A stretch of 64,000 nt of DNA from Bradyrhizobium murdochi. Lineage in GTDB: Bacteria > Pseudomonadota > Alphaproteobacteria > Rhizobiales > Xanthobacteraceae. The position numbers were made by a program, and so were the translations under genes. The stretch covers positions 62,001-126,000 of the forward strand of contig NZ_AXAU01000016.1 in assembly GCF_000472965.1 (NCBI RefSeq), in the 5' to 3' direction. Under the pieces are notes generated by a model that saw only the letters and a program-made list of their open reading frames with translations, made no database searches and was not told the DNA's origin. How positions within the stretch are numbered: position 1 is the first letter of the stretch; every line of letters begins with the position of its first letter. Shown here piece by piece: positions 18,260-26,085 of the stretch.

Positions 18260-18643
18260 ATGATCAAGGCCTTCATCACAGCCGCAATGCTCCTGGTATT
18301 CGCGCCCTCTGCCGCGCTCGCGCAGCGCGCAGGCGACGCGGCCCTCGGCGCCGTGGCCGGCGCCGTCGTGCTGGGCCCGATTGGGGCTGTCGCCGGCGCC
18401 TTCGTCGGCTATACGGCCGGGCCTTCGATATCGCGCTCGTGGGGACTGGAAGGCTCGCGCTCGTCGCGGCACCGTAGACAGGCTTCAAGGGACAGCGTGC
18501 GAGGCGCCAGGGCGGAAGCGGTAGGCCCCGCATCCAATTCCGCCGGTCAGGCCGAACGGAGCGCCCGCCTCACCAGCTATCCCGTGCCGAACCCGCCGCG
18601 CTCCGCCAAAACAGCGCTGCCACCCGTTCAGCCCCTCGACTGA
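18260..18643 (+). CDS. Small secreted or envelope protein with a glycine-zipper segment
   Basis: This is a 127-residue protein. An N-terminal signal peptide (about 1-21, ending ALAQ) is followed by a Gly/Ala-rich hydrophobic stretch, about residues 24-53 (GDAALGAVAGAVVLGPIGAV then AGAFVGYTAG), with the spacing of a glycine zipper. A basic, Ser/Pro-rich tail completes it. Such proteins are usually envelope-associated. The upstream 170 bases contain remnants of a dispersed repeat (TCATCCCTGCGAACGCAGGG near 18098). No specific function can be assigned. Confidence 0.7.
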   Translation: MIKAFITAAMLLVFAPSAALAQRAGDAALGAVAGAVVLGPIGAVAGAFVGYTAGPSISRSWGLEGSRSSRHRRQASRDSVRGARAEAVGPASNSAGQAERSARLTSYPVPNPPRSAKTALPPVQPLD

Positions 18644-18666
18644 GCGCACGCGCCACCTGCTACACG

Positions 18667-18756
18667 CTATCCGCCGGCGCCACTGCCGATCGTGGCGGCC
18701 TTGAAGCCGTCGAGTTGGGCGCCGGGCGCAATTGCGGGCTTCGCCATCGCCGTCAT
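18667..18756 (-). pseudogene. 29-codon frame coupled to the metallophosphoesterase; possible gene remnant
   Basis: The ATG overlaps the stop of the metallophosphoesterase gene (ATGA at 18753-18756), the usual sign of a coupled downstream gene, yet the frame ends after 29 codons (ending GFKAATIGSGAGG). The opening (AIAPGAQLDGFK) resembles the first residues of Ser/Thr kinases that I recall beside such phosphoesterases in this group, so the rest may have been deleted. This is an inference from a short stretch; it may simply be a short spurious frame. Confidence 0.35.
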
Positions 18757-19493
18757 ATCCCGACCAGCAGGCGATCGGCCAGCCAGTGCGGCAGCCCGTT
18801 GGCGCGGATGCGGTCGGCTGCCGCTTCGACGTCGTACGCCACGCGGCAATAGGTAATCTCGCGCGAGGTGGTATCGAGCATCGCAAACGCAGCCGCAGGA
18901 TCGCCGTCGCGCGGCTGCCCGACCGAGCCGAGTACAGCGAGCCAGCGCCGGCCGCCGAGCAACTGCACCGGCACATCGGATGTCGGAACGAAACCCGTCA
19001 TCTTCGCCGCCGATGACATCGAATAGAGCGCCGGCCGGTGGATGTGCCCGCAGAAGGTGACATGGGCTTTGGCCGCCTCGATGCTGCGCGCGGCATCCGT
19101 ACTGCTGCGTACATAATGCCATCGTGCCGGATGCGATGCCTCGGCATGTACGTAGAGGCGATCGTCTTCCTGCCGCGTCAGCGGCAGCTCAGCAAGAAAA
19201 CGCCGCTGCGGCGTGCTGAGCCTGCCGCGGGTCCACTCGATCGCGGCCTGGGCCTCGGCGTTCATGGTCTCCGACGGGGTGCTGATCGCGTGGTCGTGGT
19301 TGCCGATCACGGCGATGGCGCCGTCATCGACCAGGCCCATCACGGTATCGACCGCCCATTCCGGATCGGCGCCATAGCCGACCACATCGCCGAGACAGAC
19401 AATCCGTTCCGCGCCGCGGGCGCGCGCGAAATCGAGGCACGCGCTGAACGCTTGCCGGTTGGCGTGGATATCGGCAAAAATGGCCAGCCGCAC
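18753..19493 (-). CDS. Metallophosphoesterase (calcineurin-like)
   Basis: This 246-residue soluble phosphoesterase uses a two-metal centre. The motifs are in order: DIHAN (D8, H10), GDVVGYG, GNHD and GHIHRP. The size and the DVVGYGADP sequence place it with YfcE/MJ0936-like or DUF-type phosphodiesterases with unknown natural substrate. A FixK/FNR-type palindrome lies 45-58 bases upstream of the start, so the gene may respond to oxygen (inference). Its stop overlaps a short coupled frame that may be the remains of a second gene. Confidence 0.9.
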   Translation of the reverse strand: MRLAIFADIHANRQAFSACLDFARARGAERIVCLGDVVGYGADPEWAVDTVMGLVDDGAIAVIGNHDHAISTPSETMNAEAQAAIEWTRGRLSTPQRRFLAELPLTRQEDDRLYVHAEASHPARWHYVRSSTDAARSIEAAKAHVTFCGHIHRPALYSMSSAAKMTGFVPTSDVPVQLLGGRRWLAVLGSVGQPRDGDPAAAFAMLDTTSREITYCRVAYDVEAAADRIRANGLPHWLADRLLVGI

Positions 19494-19830
19494 GCGTCTC
19501 CTCCCGATCCATCATCGCGCCCGTGCCTGCGCGCGCCTTGATGGATATCAAACAACGAGCCGCTTGCGCAGTTCGATTGCTAATTTGGGGGCGCCTCAAC
19601 TTACGCTTCGGAAAAGGGCTCACGGCGCCGAAATTGGTTTGCTGCTGTTCTCAGTCATCGTTACTGCGGTCCATGTGCTAACGTTTAGAAGAGCCGCGCA
19701 AGCAAGCTAGGCCACCGCTCAATTCTAGCCCGCGATGCCCATGGCGTGATGGGTCAGCCTCTCCTGACGCCTTTCGGTTGGAACAGACTTGGCTTAAGCT
19801 GGTTTATCTGCTGGATTGGAGAATGCACAG
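19494..19830. other. 337-base intergenic region
   Basis: Apart from the FixK/FNR-like box near its left end, I see no gene, tRNA or strong terminator. It separates the divergent metallophosphoesterase and small PepSY-like genes and must hold both promoters. CTTAAG and AT-richer sequence lie about 40 bases before the right-hand gene, but no clear -35/-10 pair is recognised. Confidence 0.5.
19538..19551. promoter_or_regulatory. Candidate FixK/FNR-type binding site
   Basis: TTGATGGATATCAA matches the FNR/FixK half-sites TTGAT-N4-ATCAA perfectly. Its centre is about 51 bases upstream of the metallophosphoesterase start and about 290 bases from the right-hand gene. A site at this distance could activate or repress depending on the real promoter, which I cannot place. 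Confidence 0.5.
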
Positions 19831-20085
19831 ATGAAGCCCTTCTTGACGGCGTTCGCAGTAGCACTTGTAAGCAGCACTTTCGCGCTTGCTGACACCCCAG
19901 TGACACCGGCAGAGGCCGAGAAAATCAAGGCTGCTTTGGAAGTCCTTGGCTGCACGGGCGGCAAGATGGAAAAGGAGACCGAGGCCAGCGGCTACTTTGA
20001 AGTCGATGATGCCAAATGCAAGGACGGTCAGTACGACATCAAGCTCGACAAGGACTTCAAGTTGATCGCGATGATCCGCGACTGA
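19831..20085 (+). CDS. Small secreted PepSY-like protein (84 aa)
   Basis: This 84-residue protein has a signal peptide of about 20 residues (MKPFLTAFAV..., cleavage after FALA). The mature part is short and charged, with two cysteines (LGCTGG and AKCKDG) and the ending YDIKLDKDFKLIAMIRD, which has the pattern of a PepSY-type domain (a conserved Tyr/Asp/Val strand). I start at ATG 19831, preceded by GGAGA; a TTG five codons earlier is less likely. It is probably periplasmic. PepSY proteins are often inhibitors or modulators, but no target is indicated. Confidence 0.75.
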   Translation: MKPFLTAFAVALVSSTFALADTPVTPAEAEKIKAALEVLGCTGGKMEKETEASGYFEVDDAKCKDGQYDIKLDKDFKLIAMIRD

Positions 20086-20103
20086 GCATGCTCAAGACCT
20101 ACC

Positions 20104-21303
20104 CTAAGCGGCGGTCATCGCCTTGACGTTCTCCGGCGCGAAGAACTCAGCGGGTGATATTGTTCCGGCATTCATCCGCGCGAAGGCATCCATAGCGCTC
20201 TGATTGCCGTGAATCGCGCCAAGGAGGTGCTGCATATCCGGTGGCGGTGGTTCCAGCGTCGCCAGCATGCAGGTGAATTCATACATTGCCGCGACCCGTG
20301 AATCGCGCGCGCGATGGTACTCGCTCATCGCCGCGTCGAACGGTTGCGCTCCCGAGAAGGCCCTGTCGAGCGCGACCGCGCAGAGCTCGGCGTCATGGAA
20401 GGCGTCCATGATTCCTTGTCCAGTGATGAAATCCCGGTTGTAGCCCGCGTCGCCCACGAGCACCCAGCCGGGGCCGTAGGGCTTGCGAAAGTAGTTCGGC
20501 ACCGCCGCACCGGCGAAGCGCGCTTCCCGCTTGGCTTCGCGCAGGCGGTCGGCGAACGCCGGCGCCAACGCGATGGTCTTCAGGTAATTCCCTTCGATGT
20601 CCTTCTTGCAATCGTCGAACCTTGCGTATGGCCAACCGGCGATCACCATCGTCAGCCCGTCATGGGTTGGAGCGGCGGCAAATCCGGTCCCGTCACGGAT
20701 ATATTGCTCAAACTTGCCGAACATCGGCAGTCCGCTCCAGTAGGTGTAATATGCGACGAGCAGAATGGGTTTCTCGTCATAGTGCTCTGGCCGGACCGTT
20801 TCGGCCACGAACGAGTGTCTGCCGTCGGCGCCGACGACGACTTCAGCGCGCTCGGTGATAGGGCCGCCATGCTTCGAGCGGCCCTTGATGCCGACCGCCC
20901 GTCGGTCCTCGATCAAGATTTCATCCACGGCAAAACCCTCGCGAACTTCCGCGCCGGACTGAGCCGCAGCATCGACGAGCAGCTTGTCGAGCATCGTGCG
21001 GCGCGGACAGTACGCTACCGGAGCTTCACTCGAGCCTGGCGCGCCCACAATCGTGAAAGGACCAAAGTCGAAAGCATAGCTGTCGATCGGCGGGCACCCG
21101 GTCACAGTCAGACGATCGAGAAGGCCCCAATTGGACAGGGCACTGACGCCAAGGGGATGCAAGATGTGCGTAGAGACCGTGTCGCTCGGAAAAGTTGCGC
21201 GATCGACCACGAGAACCCGATATCCTTTCCGGGCCAGCAGCATTGCGGTCGGCGATCCCGCGCAACGGGCGCCCACTACGATTGCGTCGAATGCCTTGGT
21301 CAT
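20104..21303 (-). CDS. FAD-dependent oxidoreductase (PHBH fold, geranylgeranyl-reductase-like)
   Basis: This is a 399-residue flavoprotein. The N-terminal dinucleotide-binding motif is VVGARCAGSPTAMLLARKG, a GxxxAG variant seen in geranylgeranyl reductase and halogenase-like monooxygenases. The second motif for this fold, VVVGADGRHSFV, is near residues 155-170, and the FAD-ribityl motif GWVLVGDAGYNRDFITGQG is near 275-295. No membrane segment. The substrate (aromatic, isoprenoid or polyketide) cannot be decided. It is convergent with the small PepSY-like gene and divergent from the GFA gene. Confidence 0.85.
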   Translation of the reverse strand: MTKAFDAIVVGARCAGSPTAMLLARKGYRVLVVDRATFPSDTVSTHILHPLGVSALSNWGLLDRLTVTGCPPIDSYAFDFGPFTIVGAPGSSEAPVAYCPRRTMLDKLLVDAAAQSGAEVREGFAVDEILIEDRRAVGIKGRSKHGGPITERAEVVVGADGRHSFVAETVRPEHYDEKPILLVAYYTYWSGLPMFGKFEQYIRDGTGFAAAPTHDGLTMVIAGWPYARFDDCKKDIEGNYLKTIALAPAFADRLREAKREARFAGAAVPNYFRKPYGPGWVLVGDAGYNRDFITGQGIMDAFHDAELCAVALDRAFSGAQPFDAAMSEYHRARDSRVAAMYEFTCMLATLEPPPPDMQHLLGAIHGNQSAMDAFARMNAGTISPAEFFAPENVKAMTAA

Positions 21304-21520
21304 CGCGGCTCTCTCCTTGTGCTGACAAATCAGACGCGGGCTCGGCGCATCGCGGGTCCGCGGCGTGCCATGGCTGGTGCTAGAGAGAAACGCGAGCCGG
21401 CGCTTCGGGAGAACACCCCAATCGGGGCCTTACAAACGTATGGGTGATCCTCCCCATTCGCGGGCGCCGTAGGTATGGCACGATCGCGACGTGTCGAAGC
21501 CGGCGGGAAGGAGAAACGAT

Positions 21521-21910
21521 ATGAGCGATACATTCGAGGGACGTTGCCTTTGCGGTGCCGTGCGCTTCCGTGCGGCTGGGCGCCCGAAATGGGTCCTGTG
21601 GTGCCACTGTGAGAGTTGCCGGCGCCATACCGGAGCGCCGGCATCCGTCTTCGTTGCCTTCGACGATTCAGCCGTCACGGTAACAAGCGGAGCGATCAGC
21701 AAATACAATTCATCGCCGGGCGTGGAGCGCGGGTTCTGCGCAAGGTGCGGCTCGACCCTGACCTGCGCGAACCAGCGACGGCCCAATGAGACGCACTTTC
21801 ATCTCGGCGCGTTCGAAGAACCCGAGAAGCTCAAGCCCACGGGAGAGGCGTTTGCAGGCGAAAGGCTCGCGTCGTTGCACCCGGAAGCCGCGTCCGGCTC
21901 GCCTGTTTGA
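21521..21910 (+). CDS. GFA (glutathione-dependent formaldehyde-activating) family protein
   Basis: This 129-residue zinc-binding protein of the GFA/CENP-V fold has the conserved cysteine set: GRCLCGAVRF (C9, C11), CHCESCRRHTGAP (C28, C30, C33) and FCARCGS. Members bind zinc and sometimes glutathione; most, like this one, have no proven enzyme activity. The ATG at 21521 follows AAGGAG. It is convergent with the LuxR-type regulator downstream. Confidence 0.88.
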   Translation: MSDTFEGRCLCGAVRFRAAGRPKWVLWCHCESCRRHTGAPASVFVAFDDSAVTVTSGAISKYNSSPGVERGFCARCGSTLTCANQRRPNETHFHLGAFEEPEKLKPTGEAFAGERLASLHPEAASGSPV

Positions 21911-21955
21911 CCGTCCGAAGCTGATCGAAGAAACCTTCGACCTTAATCTCAGTGT

Positions 21956-23626
21956 TCAGATCAGCTTGTGTCGGCACGCAAAGGCCGTCGCCGCGGCCCG
22001 CGAGGGAACATCAAGCTTGGCGAGGATGTTGCTGACGTGCCGGTCGACCGTCTTCTCGCTTCGGGAGAGCCTGCCAGCAATCGCTTTGTTGGTTTCGCCG
22101 GCGGCGACCAGGCGGAGAATATCAAGCTCACGCGGGGTCAGGCGATGCACATTGCTGGAAGCGACGCCCTTCGTCAGTGAGCCGATCTGCGTGAGATCGG
22201 GGCCGGCACCTAAACGCTCGAAAATGGTCCGGGCCGCGTCGAACTCCAGATCGGCAGCGTCCTCGTCTCCGAGGGCGCGGCAGGCCCGTCCGATCAGCAC
22301 GCGCACGCGCGCAGCCGCGTAGGGCGCCGGGATCTTCTGCCACACCTCGAAGGCACGGCGCAGCGAACCGAGTGCGGACCGCGCGTCCCCTTCGGCAAGG
22401 TCCACCGCTCCGCAGGCCTGCGCGGCAATTGCATCCGGCACGCTCGTATCGAAGCTCCGCGCAATGTCCTCGAGTTCTCGGCAGGCGTTGCGTGCGTCCT
22501 GAACGTCACCGGCGGCCAAGGTGATCTCGATATAGGCGGGCAGCAAACCCATGCGTTTCAGGCGGTTCACCGTCGTGCCTGCGACGCGGCGAATGGCGCT
22601 GGCGGCCGCATCGGTGCGTCCCTGCACAAGGCGCAGCAGCGCTAAGCCCGGCTGGGGCTCCAGGCCAAGCTGGCTCGCGCCTCGAAACGCCTCTTCAGCC
22701 GCTGCAAACTCCCCTTTCAGACGATGGACCTCTGCCTGCTGGTAGAGCGCTCCGGCGGCAGCCCGCCGGTCGAAGCCCTGCGACCGCGCGCAGGCGCGCC
22801 GCGCTTCCTCGATCGCCTCAAGCCAGGCACCCTGTAACTGCAGGATCTCCGCGCGATGCACTTGGCAAACCCCGGCGAAGGCGACCATATCGGGCTGGCC
22901 CTCGCACCACCGCGCCAGGGCGCCTGTCCATTCGCGGGCTCGATCGAATGCGTATACCTGCTGACAGGCCGCGATCACGCTGCAATACATCAAGCCAGTC
23001 ACCAGCGGCGATAGCTCTCCAGCAGTGACCATGACCATGGTCTCATCCAGGAGCGCGAGTCCGGCTCCGAGCTGCGCCTGCTGCAGTCGTATGCGGCCCT
23101 GCTGGTGGCGGGCACAGGCGACGAGGTCCGGGTCGCCACAGCGCTCGCCGACTGCGGCGGCCTCGGCTGCAGCGACGAACGCGGCCTCGTACTCACCAGA
23201 TTCGAGGCGTTGCTCGACGACCGGCAGCAGCAAATAGCCCCGCTCGGCGCATTCGCGCGTGTCACGCTCCAGCAAACGTTGAGCACGGGAAAACCAGCCG
23301 CTCGCACGGCCCATCTCGCCGCGCATTAGCAGGCGAAAGCCGAGCCAGAACGCGCAACGGATAGCGCGAAGCCGCCGGGGAGTATCGCGGTGCGCATTGT
23401 AGGCCCGTTCGAGCGCCTTGAGATAATCCTCGTCCCGGCCGACCAGGTATGCGGCCATCGCCAGCAGTTCGAGAGCTTCGGCAGTTAACGAGCTTTCCTG
23501 GTCGGCCCGCAAGAACGCCTGGTAAGCGTCGGCCCAAGCGCGCTGTCGATAATATTCACGGGCCAGATCGAGATCGCCGGATTTGCTCGCACCTCCGCGC
23601 TTCTGCTGGCCCGGACACTGCTTCAT
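21956..23626 (-). CDS. LuxR-type transcriptional regulator with TPR-like sensor region
   Basis: This 556-residue protein has a long all-helical N-terminal region of tetratricopeptide-like repeats (about residues 18-480, many ALxLLAxAAYLxG and WxxAxxAFLRAD patterns). A GerE/LuxR helix-turn-helix sits at the C-terminus (about 493-556: LTPRELDILRLVAAGETNKAIA then SEKTVDRHVSNILAKLDV). It resembles the C-terminal half of LAL/MalT regulators but lacks the ATPase. The ATG at 23626 has GGAG seven bases upstream; the frame continues 60 codons further but that stretch is not protein-like. The inducer and targets are unknown. Confidence 0.85.
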   Translation of the reverse strand: MKQCPGQQKRGGASKSGDLDLAREYYRQRAWADAYQAFLRADQESSLTAEALELLAMAAYLVGRDEDYLKALERAYNAHRDTPRRLRAIRCAFWLGFRLLMRGEMGRASGWFSRAQRLLERDTRECAERGYLLLPVVEQRLESGEYEAAFVAAAEAAAVGERCGDPDLVACARHQQGRIRLQQAQLGAGLALLDETMVMVTAGELSPLVTGLMYCSVIAACQQVYAFDRAREWTGALARWCEGQPDMVAFAGVCQVHRAEILQLQGAWLEAIEEARRACARSQGFDRRAAAGALYQQAEVHRLKGEFAAAEEAFRGASQLGLEPQPGLALLRLVQGRTDAAASAIRRVAGTTVNRLKRMGLLPAYIEITLAAGDVQDARNACRELEDIARSFDTSVPDAIAAQACGAVDLAEGDARSALGSLRRAFEVWQKIPAPYAAARVRVLIGRACRALGDEDAADLEFDAARTIFERLGAGPDLTQIGSLTKGVASSNVHRLTPRELDILRLVAAGETNKAIAGRLSRSEKTVDRHVSNILAKLDVPSRAAATAFACRHKLI

Positions 23627-23875
23627 GCGTTTGCTCCAGTCCCCAAGAGATAACCGGACCCATGAGATTTGCCAAAGCATCATATGCGGAACAGTCGACC
23701 GGCAGGATGCCTTTCGCGCGGGTGGATTTCCGATGGGAACAGAATTGATCAGATATCTGCTGGAAAACGTCGAATTACGGCTTCTTGCGCATCCGGCGCC
23801 GCTCAACCAGAGCCATCACGGCTCGCGGGAAAACGGGCTTTGTCTTGCAAGTCGGTTTCAGAAGGATCGCCAGCG

Positions 23876-24466
23876 CTAACGCGGCGCTTCCAACCCCTTA
23901 AGCAGCAGCGCTAGCAGCGCATCGATCCGCGCCGGGGCACCCGGCTCGTTCCATTCCTCGGCATGCGCGGGATGGTGGAAGCGGCTGGTGGCATCGAAAA
24001 TGGCGCGCGCCGAAACCTTGACGTCTGCGACCTCGAACTCACCCCGCTTCACGCCTTCGGAGAGGATCCGGGCAATCTGATCGACCAGACAGTCCTTGTG
24101 GCAGCTCACGGATCTGCAGGCCTCGCGCGCCAGCGCCAGGTAAGTCGCAAACATCTCAGGATCGTCGCTGAGCCGCTTGTGCTTGATCGAGAACATCGTG
24201 CGCAGCCACTTCTCCAGCCGCGCCGGCGCCGGGCCGGAGCTTTCAGCGATCTTCAGAAGCGGCGCGCTGAGGCGGTCGAGCCAGCGCTTGGCCACCGCCT
24301 CGCGCAGCGAGGCCTTGCTGGGGAAATGGCGGTAGACGCTGCCGTGGCTGACATCCAGCGCGCGGGCGACGTCCACCACCGTTGCCTTGGCGAGCCCGTA
24401 ACGGCGCAAGACGTCCTCGGTGACCTCCAGGATCCGTTCGGGGGTCAAAACCACGACTTCGTTCAT
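23876..24466 (-). CDS. TetR/AcrR family transcriptional regulator
   Basis: This 196-residue repressor-type regulator has an N-terminal helix-turn-helix at about residues 10-55 (ATVVDVARALDVSHGSVYRHF then PSKASLREAV). The C-terminal ligand domain resembles the TetR_C_7/YttP-type subgroup and includes CRSVSCHKDCLVDQIARIL with three cysteines. A short coding frame and two palindromes lie just upstream on the same strand, suggesting autoregulation. No transporter or enzyme target is adjacent, so the regulon is not evident. Confidence 0.9.
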   Translation of the reverse strand: MNEVVVLTPERILEVTEDVLRRYGLAKATVVDVARALDVSHGSVYRHFPSKASLREAVAKRWLDRLSAPLLKIAESSGPAPARLEKWLRTMFSIKHKRLSDDPEMFATYLALAREACRSVSCHKDCLVDQIARILSEGVKRGEFEVADVKVSARAIFDATSRFHHPAHAEEWNEPGAPARIDALLALLLKGLEAPR

Positions 24467-24539
24467 GCGCGCACCTGCGAAACGATGGGACGGGTCATTC
24501 TAATCCCCTTGCAATCCGCGTTGTAAATCCTTTGGCGGA

Positions 24540-24650
24540 TTAATGTTTCACCGGTTCCAGCCGCTCGGCCTGGGCGGCCAGATGGCGGGCGACGCTCTGA
24601 TTGAGCCAGCGCTGGAGTTGGGCGGTGAGATGAATGAGATGGGCAGTCAT
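24540..24650 (-). CDS. Candidate 36-aa small protein upstream of the TetR gene
   Basis: The short frame encodes an amphipathic helix rich in His, Leu, Gln and Ala (opening MTAHLIHLTAQLQRWLNQSV). Its ATG has AAGGA seven bases upstream. It ends 74 bases before the TetR start on the same strand, so the two may share a transcript. No homologue is recognised. The good ribosome site and coherent helix argue for a real gene; its size leaves it uncertain. Confidence 0.45.
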   Translation of the reverse strand: MTAHLIHLTAQLQRWLNQSVARHLAAQAERLEPVKH

Positions 24651-24742
24651 GGCGTAGTCCTTTGCAAGTACCCGGGCTCAGGGCCAACGAGCCGGGTGAC
24701 GCCCAGTACCGGCGTCGGCAATGGATATAGCATGTCTCGCTG

Positions 24743-24782
24743 ACAGATTTCAATATCTGTTAGTCAATCATCCGTGATTGAC
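24743..24782. promoter_or_regulatory. Two adjacent palindromes, candidate TetR operators
   Basis: ACAGATTTCAATATCTGT (24743-24760) has 6-bp arms. Two bases later come GTCAATCA and TGATTGAC, perfect 8-bp arms around TCCG (24763-24782). Both lie about 100 bases upstream of the small gene and TetR gene, where an autoregulatory operator would be expected. The second could also act as a weak hairpin. Confidence 0.5.
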
Positions 24783-24809
24783 CACCCTCCGGAGACCCCC
24801 GCCCCAAGC

Positions 24810-25418
24810 TTACTGCTCGTCCTTGGGCGGCATCCGCGGCGGGAGCAGCGGCGTAAACGACACTCCGTCGCCGTCGCGGGGCGCCGCGGCCAATCCTCCA
24901 CCCGTGGAGGGATCACCTCCCGACGTATCGATGATCGCCGTGGGCATGATGTATTCCCGGGCGGCCTCGAGCAGCCTGCCCCCGCCATCGCCAAAATCGG
25001 CGGCGCGGCCACCCTGCGGCCGGCCGGCGGCGATCTCACTGGCCGCCTTGTCAGTCTTCTGCGCGAGCTTTTCACTATAGGGAATGCGAAAGGCCCTTGG
25101 CACACCGCTCGGCCGGTTGCCGTCGTCGAGCGTTTCGACCCAAAGATAGATCGAGCCCGGATCGCCTTCCAGCGAGTGCGGCTCCACGATCCGGGCGTGC
25201 AACAGCTTGAAGCTTGCGGGCAGCCTGTCGACGCTGGCCCACCCCAATAGGCCGCGCACGCCCATGAAGCTCGCAATGTAGAACGCGCTCGTCACCACCA
25301 CGGCGACTGCCTTGGCCGACCAGGGCAAGCGCCCATAGACCAGGACAATCAGCAACAGCGCGCCGATCAGCGCATAGCTGAGAGAGAGCGTGAGGACGAC
25401 CTCTTGCAGGCTATTCAC
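24810..25418 (-). CDS. Membrane protein of the ExbB-like operon, third gene
   Basis: This 202-residue protein of unknown family has two hydrophobic segments near the N-terminus (about 5-28 LSLSYALIGALLLIVLVYG and 33-58), then a soluble region of about 140 residues with LLHARIVEPHSLEGDPGSIYLWVETL. The tail is rich in Gly and Pro. The GTG start at 25418 overlaps the stop of the preceding gene by eight bases, so I prefer it over the longer frame to 25463. The soluble region probably faces the periplasm. It is co-translated with the ExbB-like channel and its partner, which suggests a shared complex. Confidence 0.7.
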   Translation of the reverse strand: MNSLQEVVLTLSLSYALIGALLLIVLVYGRLPWSAKAVAVVVTSAFYIASFMGVRGLLGWASVDRLPASFKLLHARIVEPHSLEGDPGSIYLWVETLDDGNRPSGVPRAFRIPYSEKLAQKTDKAASEIAAGRPQGGRAADFGDGGGRLLEAAREYIMPTAIIDTSGGDPSTGGGLAAAPRDGDGVSFTPLLPPRMPPKDEQ

Positions 25419-26085
25419 GACGCGGCATCCTGACGCCGGTTTTCGGATCGAGATCCGCGCCATTGGCGCGGACGTTGCGGAACGTCTCCATCAGCGACTT
25501 CTGCCGCTGCTGGACGTCGAGCACCTTGCCTTCGGCATCGAGCCAAAAGCGCAGCGCGGTCTTTTCCTCGCCGGTGTGGTCGAGCGTCAGCTTGTTGTCG
25601 AAGATCACCTGTGCGGTCGGATTGAGTTTTTGGACTTTCACGCTCACCGCGACGGGCTGGCCGGTCGTCGCCTGAAAGTGCGAGACGTTGACGGTGTATT
25701 CACCGGCGACGATGCCGCGCACGGTGACGATCTCTTCCCGGATCGGCGACGCAATCTTCTTGCCGTTGACGATGATGAAATTGTTGGCGCCGCCGCGGTC
25801 GTCGCGATCGAGCGTGAGGAAACCGGCTTCGCGGTGGCGATACCAGGCGATGTTGCCGGCAGGATCCTGCACGAACAGATCGAGATCGTCGGGATGATTG
25901 TCCGGCCAGTCCATCGTGATGATGAACTCGGCCTTGGAGTCGATTTTGCCGTCCTTCGCGTCCGGTGAAACTGCGAGCAGCGCCAGGAAGAACAGGAACG
26001 CAATCACCTGAAGCGCCTTGAACAGCATGACGCCCAGCGGATCGAAGGCCTCCTCGCGCGGATAGAGACCGAAATCGTCCATCAT
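25411..26085 (-). CDS. Membrane-anchored beta-domain protein in the ExbD position
   Basis: This 224-residue protein has one N-terminal membrane segment (about 17-40) preceded by FDPLGVMLF, which places D15 at the membrane edge, roughly where ExbD/TolR carry their essential Asp. The periplasmic part has a DUF2135-like pattern (MDWPDNHPDDLDLFVQDPAG then NIAWYRHREAGFLTLDRDD), a family of acid-rich beta domains. It overlaps the ExbB-like gene by four bases (ATGA). ExbD proper is shorter and lacks this domain, so this looks like a distinct partner. The force-transducing role is inference from gene order. Confidence 0.65.
   Translation of the reverse strand: MMDDFGLYPREEAFDPLGVMLFKALQVIAFLFFLALLAVSPDAKDGKIDSKAEFIITMDWPDNHPDDLDLFVQDPAGNIAWYRHREAGFLTLDRDDRGGANNFIIVNGKKIASPIREEIVTVRGIVAGEYTVNVSHFQATTGQPVAVSVKVQKLNPTAQVIFDNKLTLDHTGEEKTALRFWLDAEGKVLDVQQRQKSLMETFRNVRANGADLDPKTGVRMPRRE

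Noticed and set aside
18485..19122. Two minus-strand frames of 151-163 codons overlapping the metallophosphoesterase
   Set aside because: They are out-of-frame shadows of the phosphoesterase and the small glycine-zipper gene; no start signal or domain.
20314..21447. Plus-strand frame of 377 codons opposite the FAD oxidoreductase
   Set aside because: Long antisense frame with Arg/His/Ala-rich non-domain sequence; typical of high-GC coding shadow. The flavoprotein on the other strand has complete motifs.
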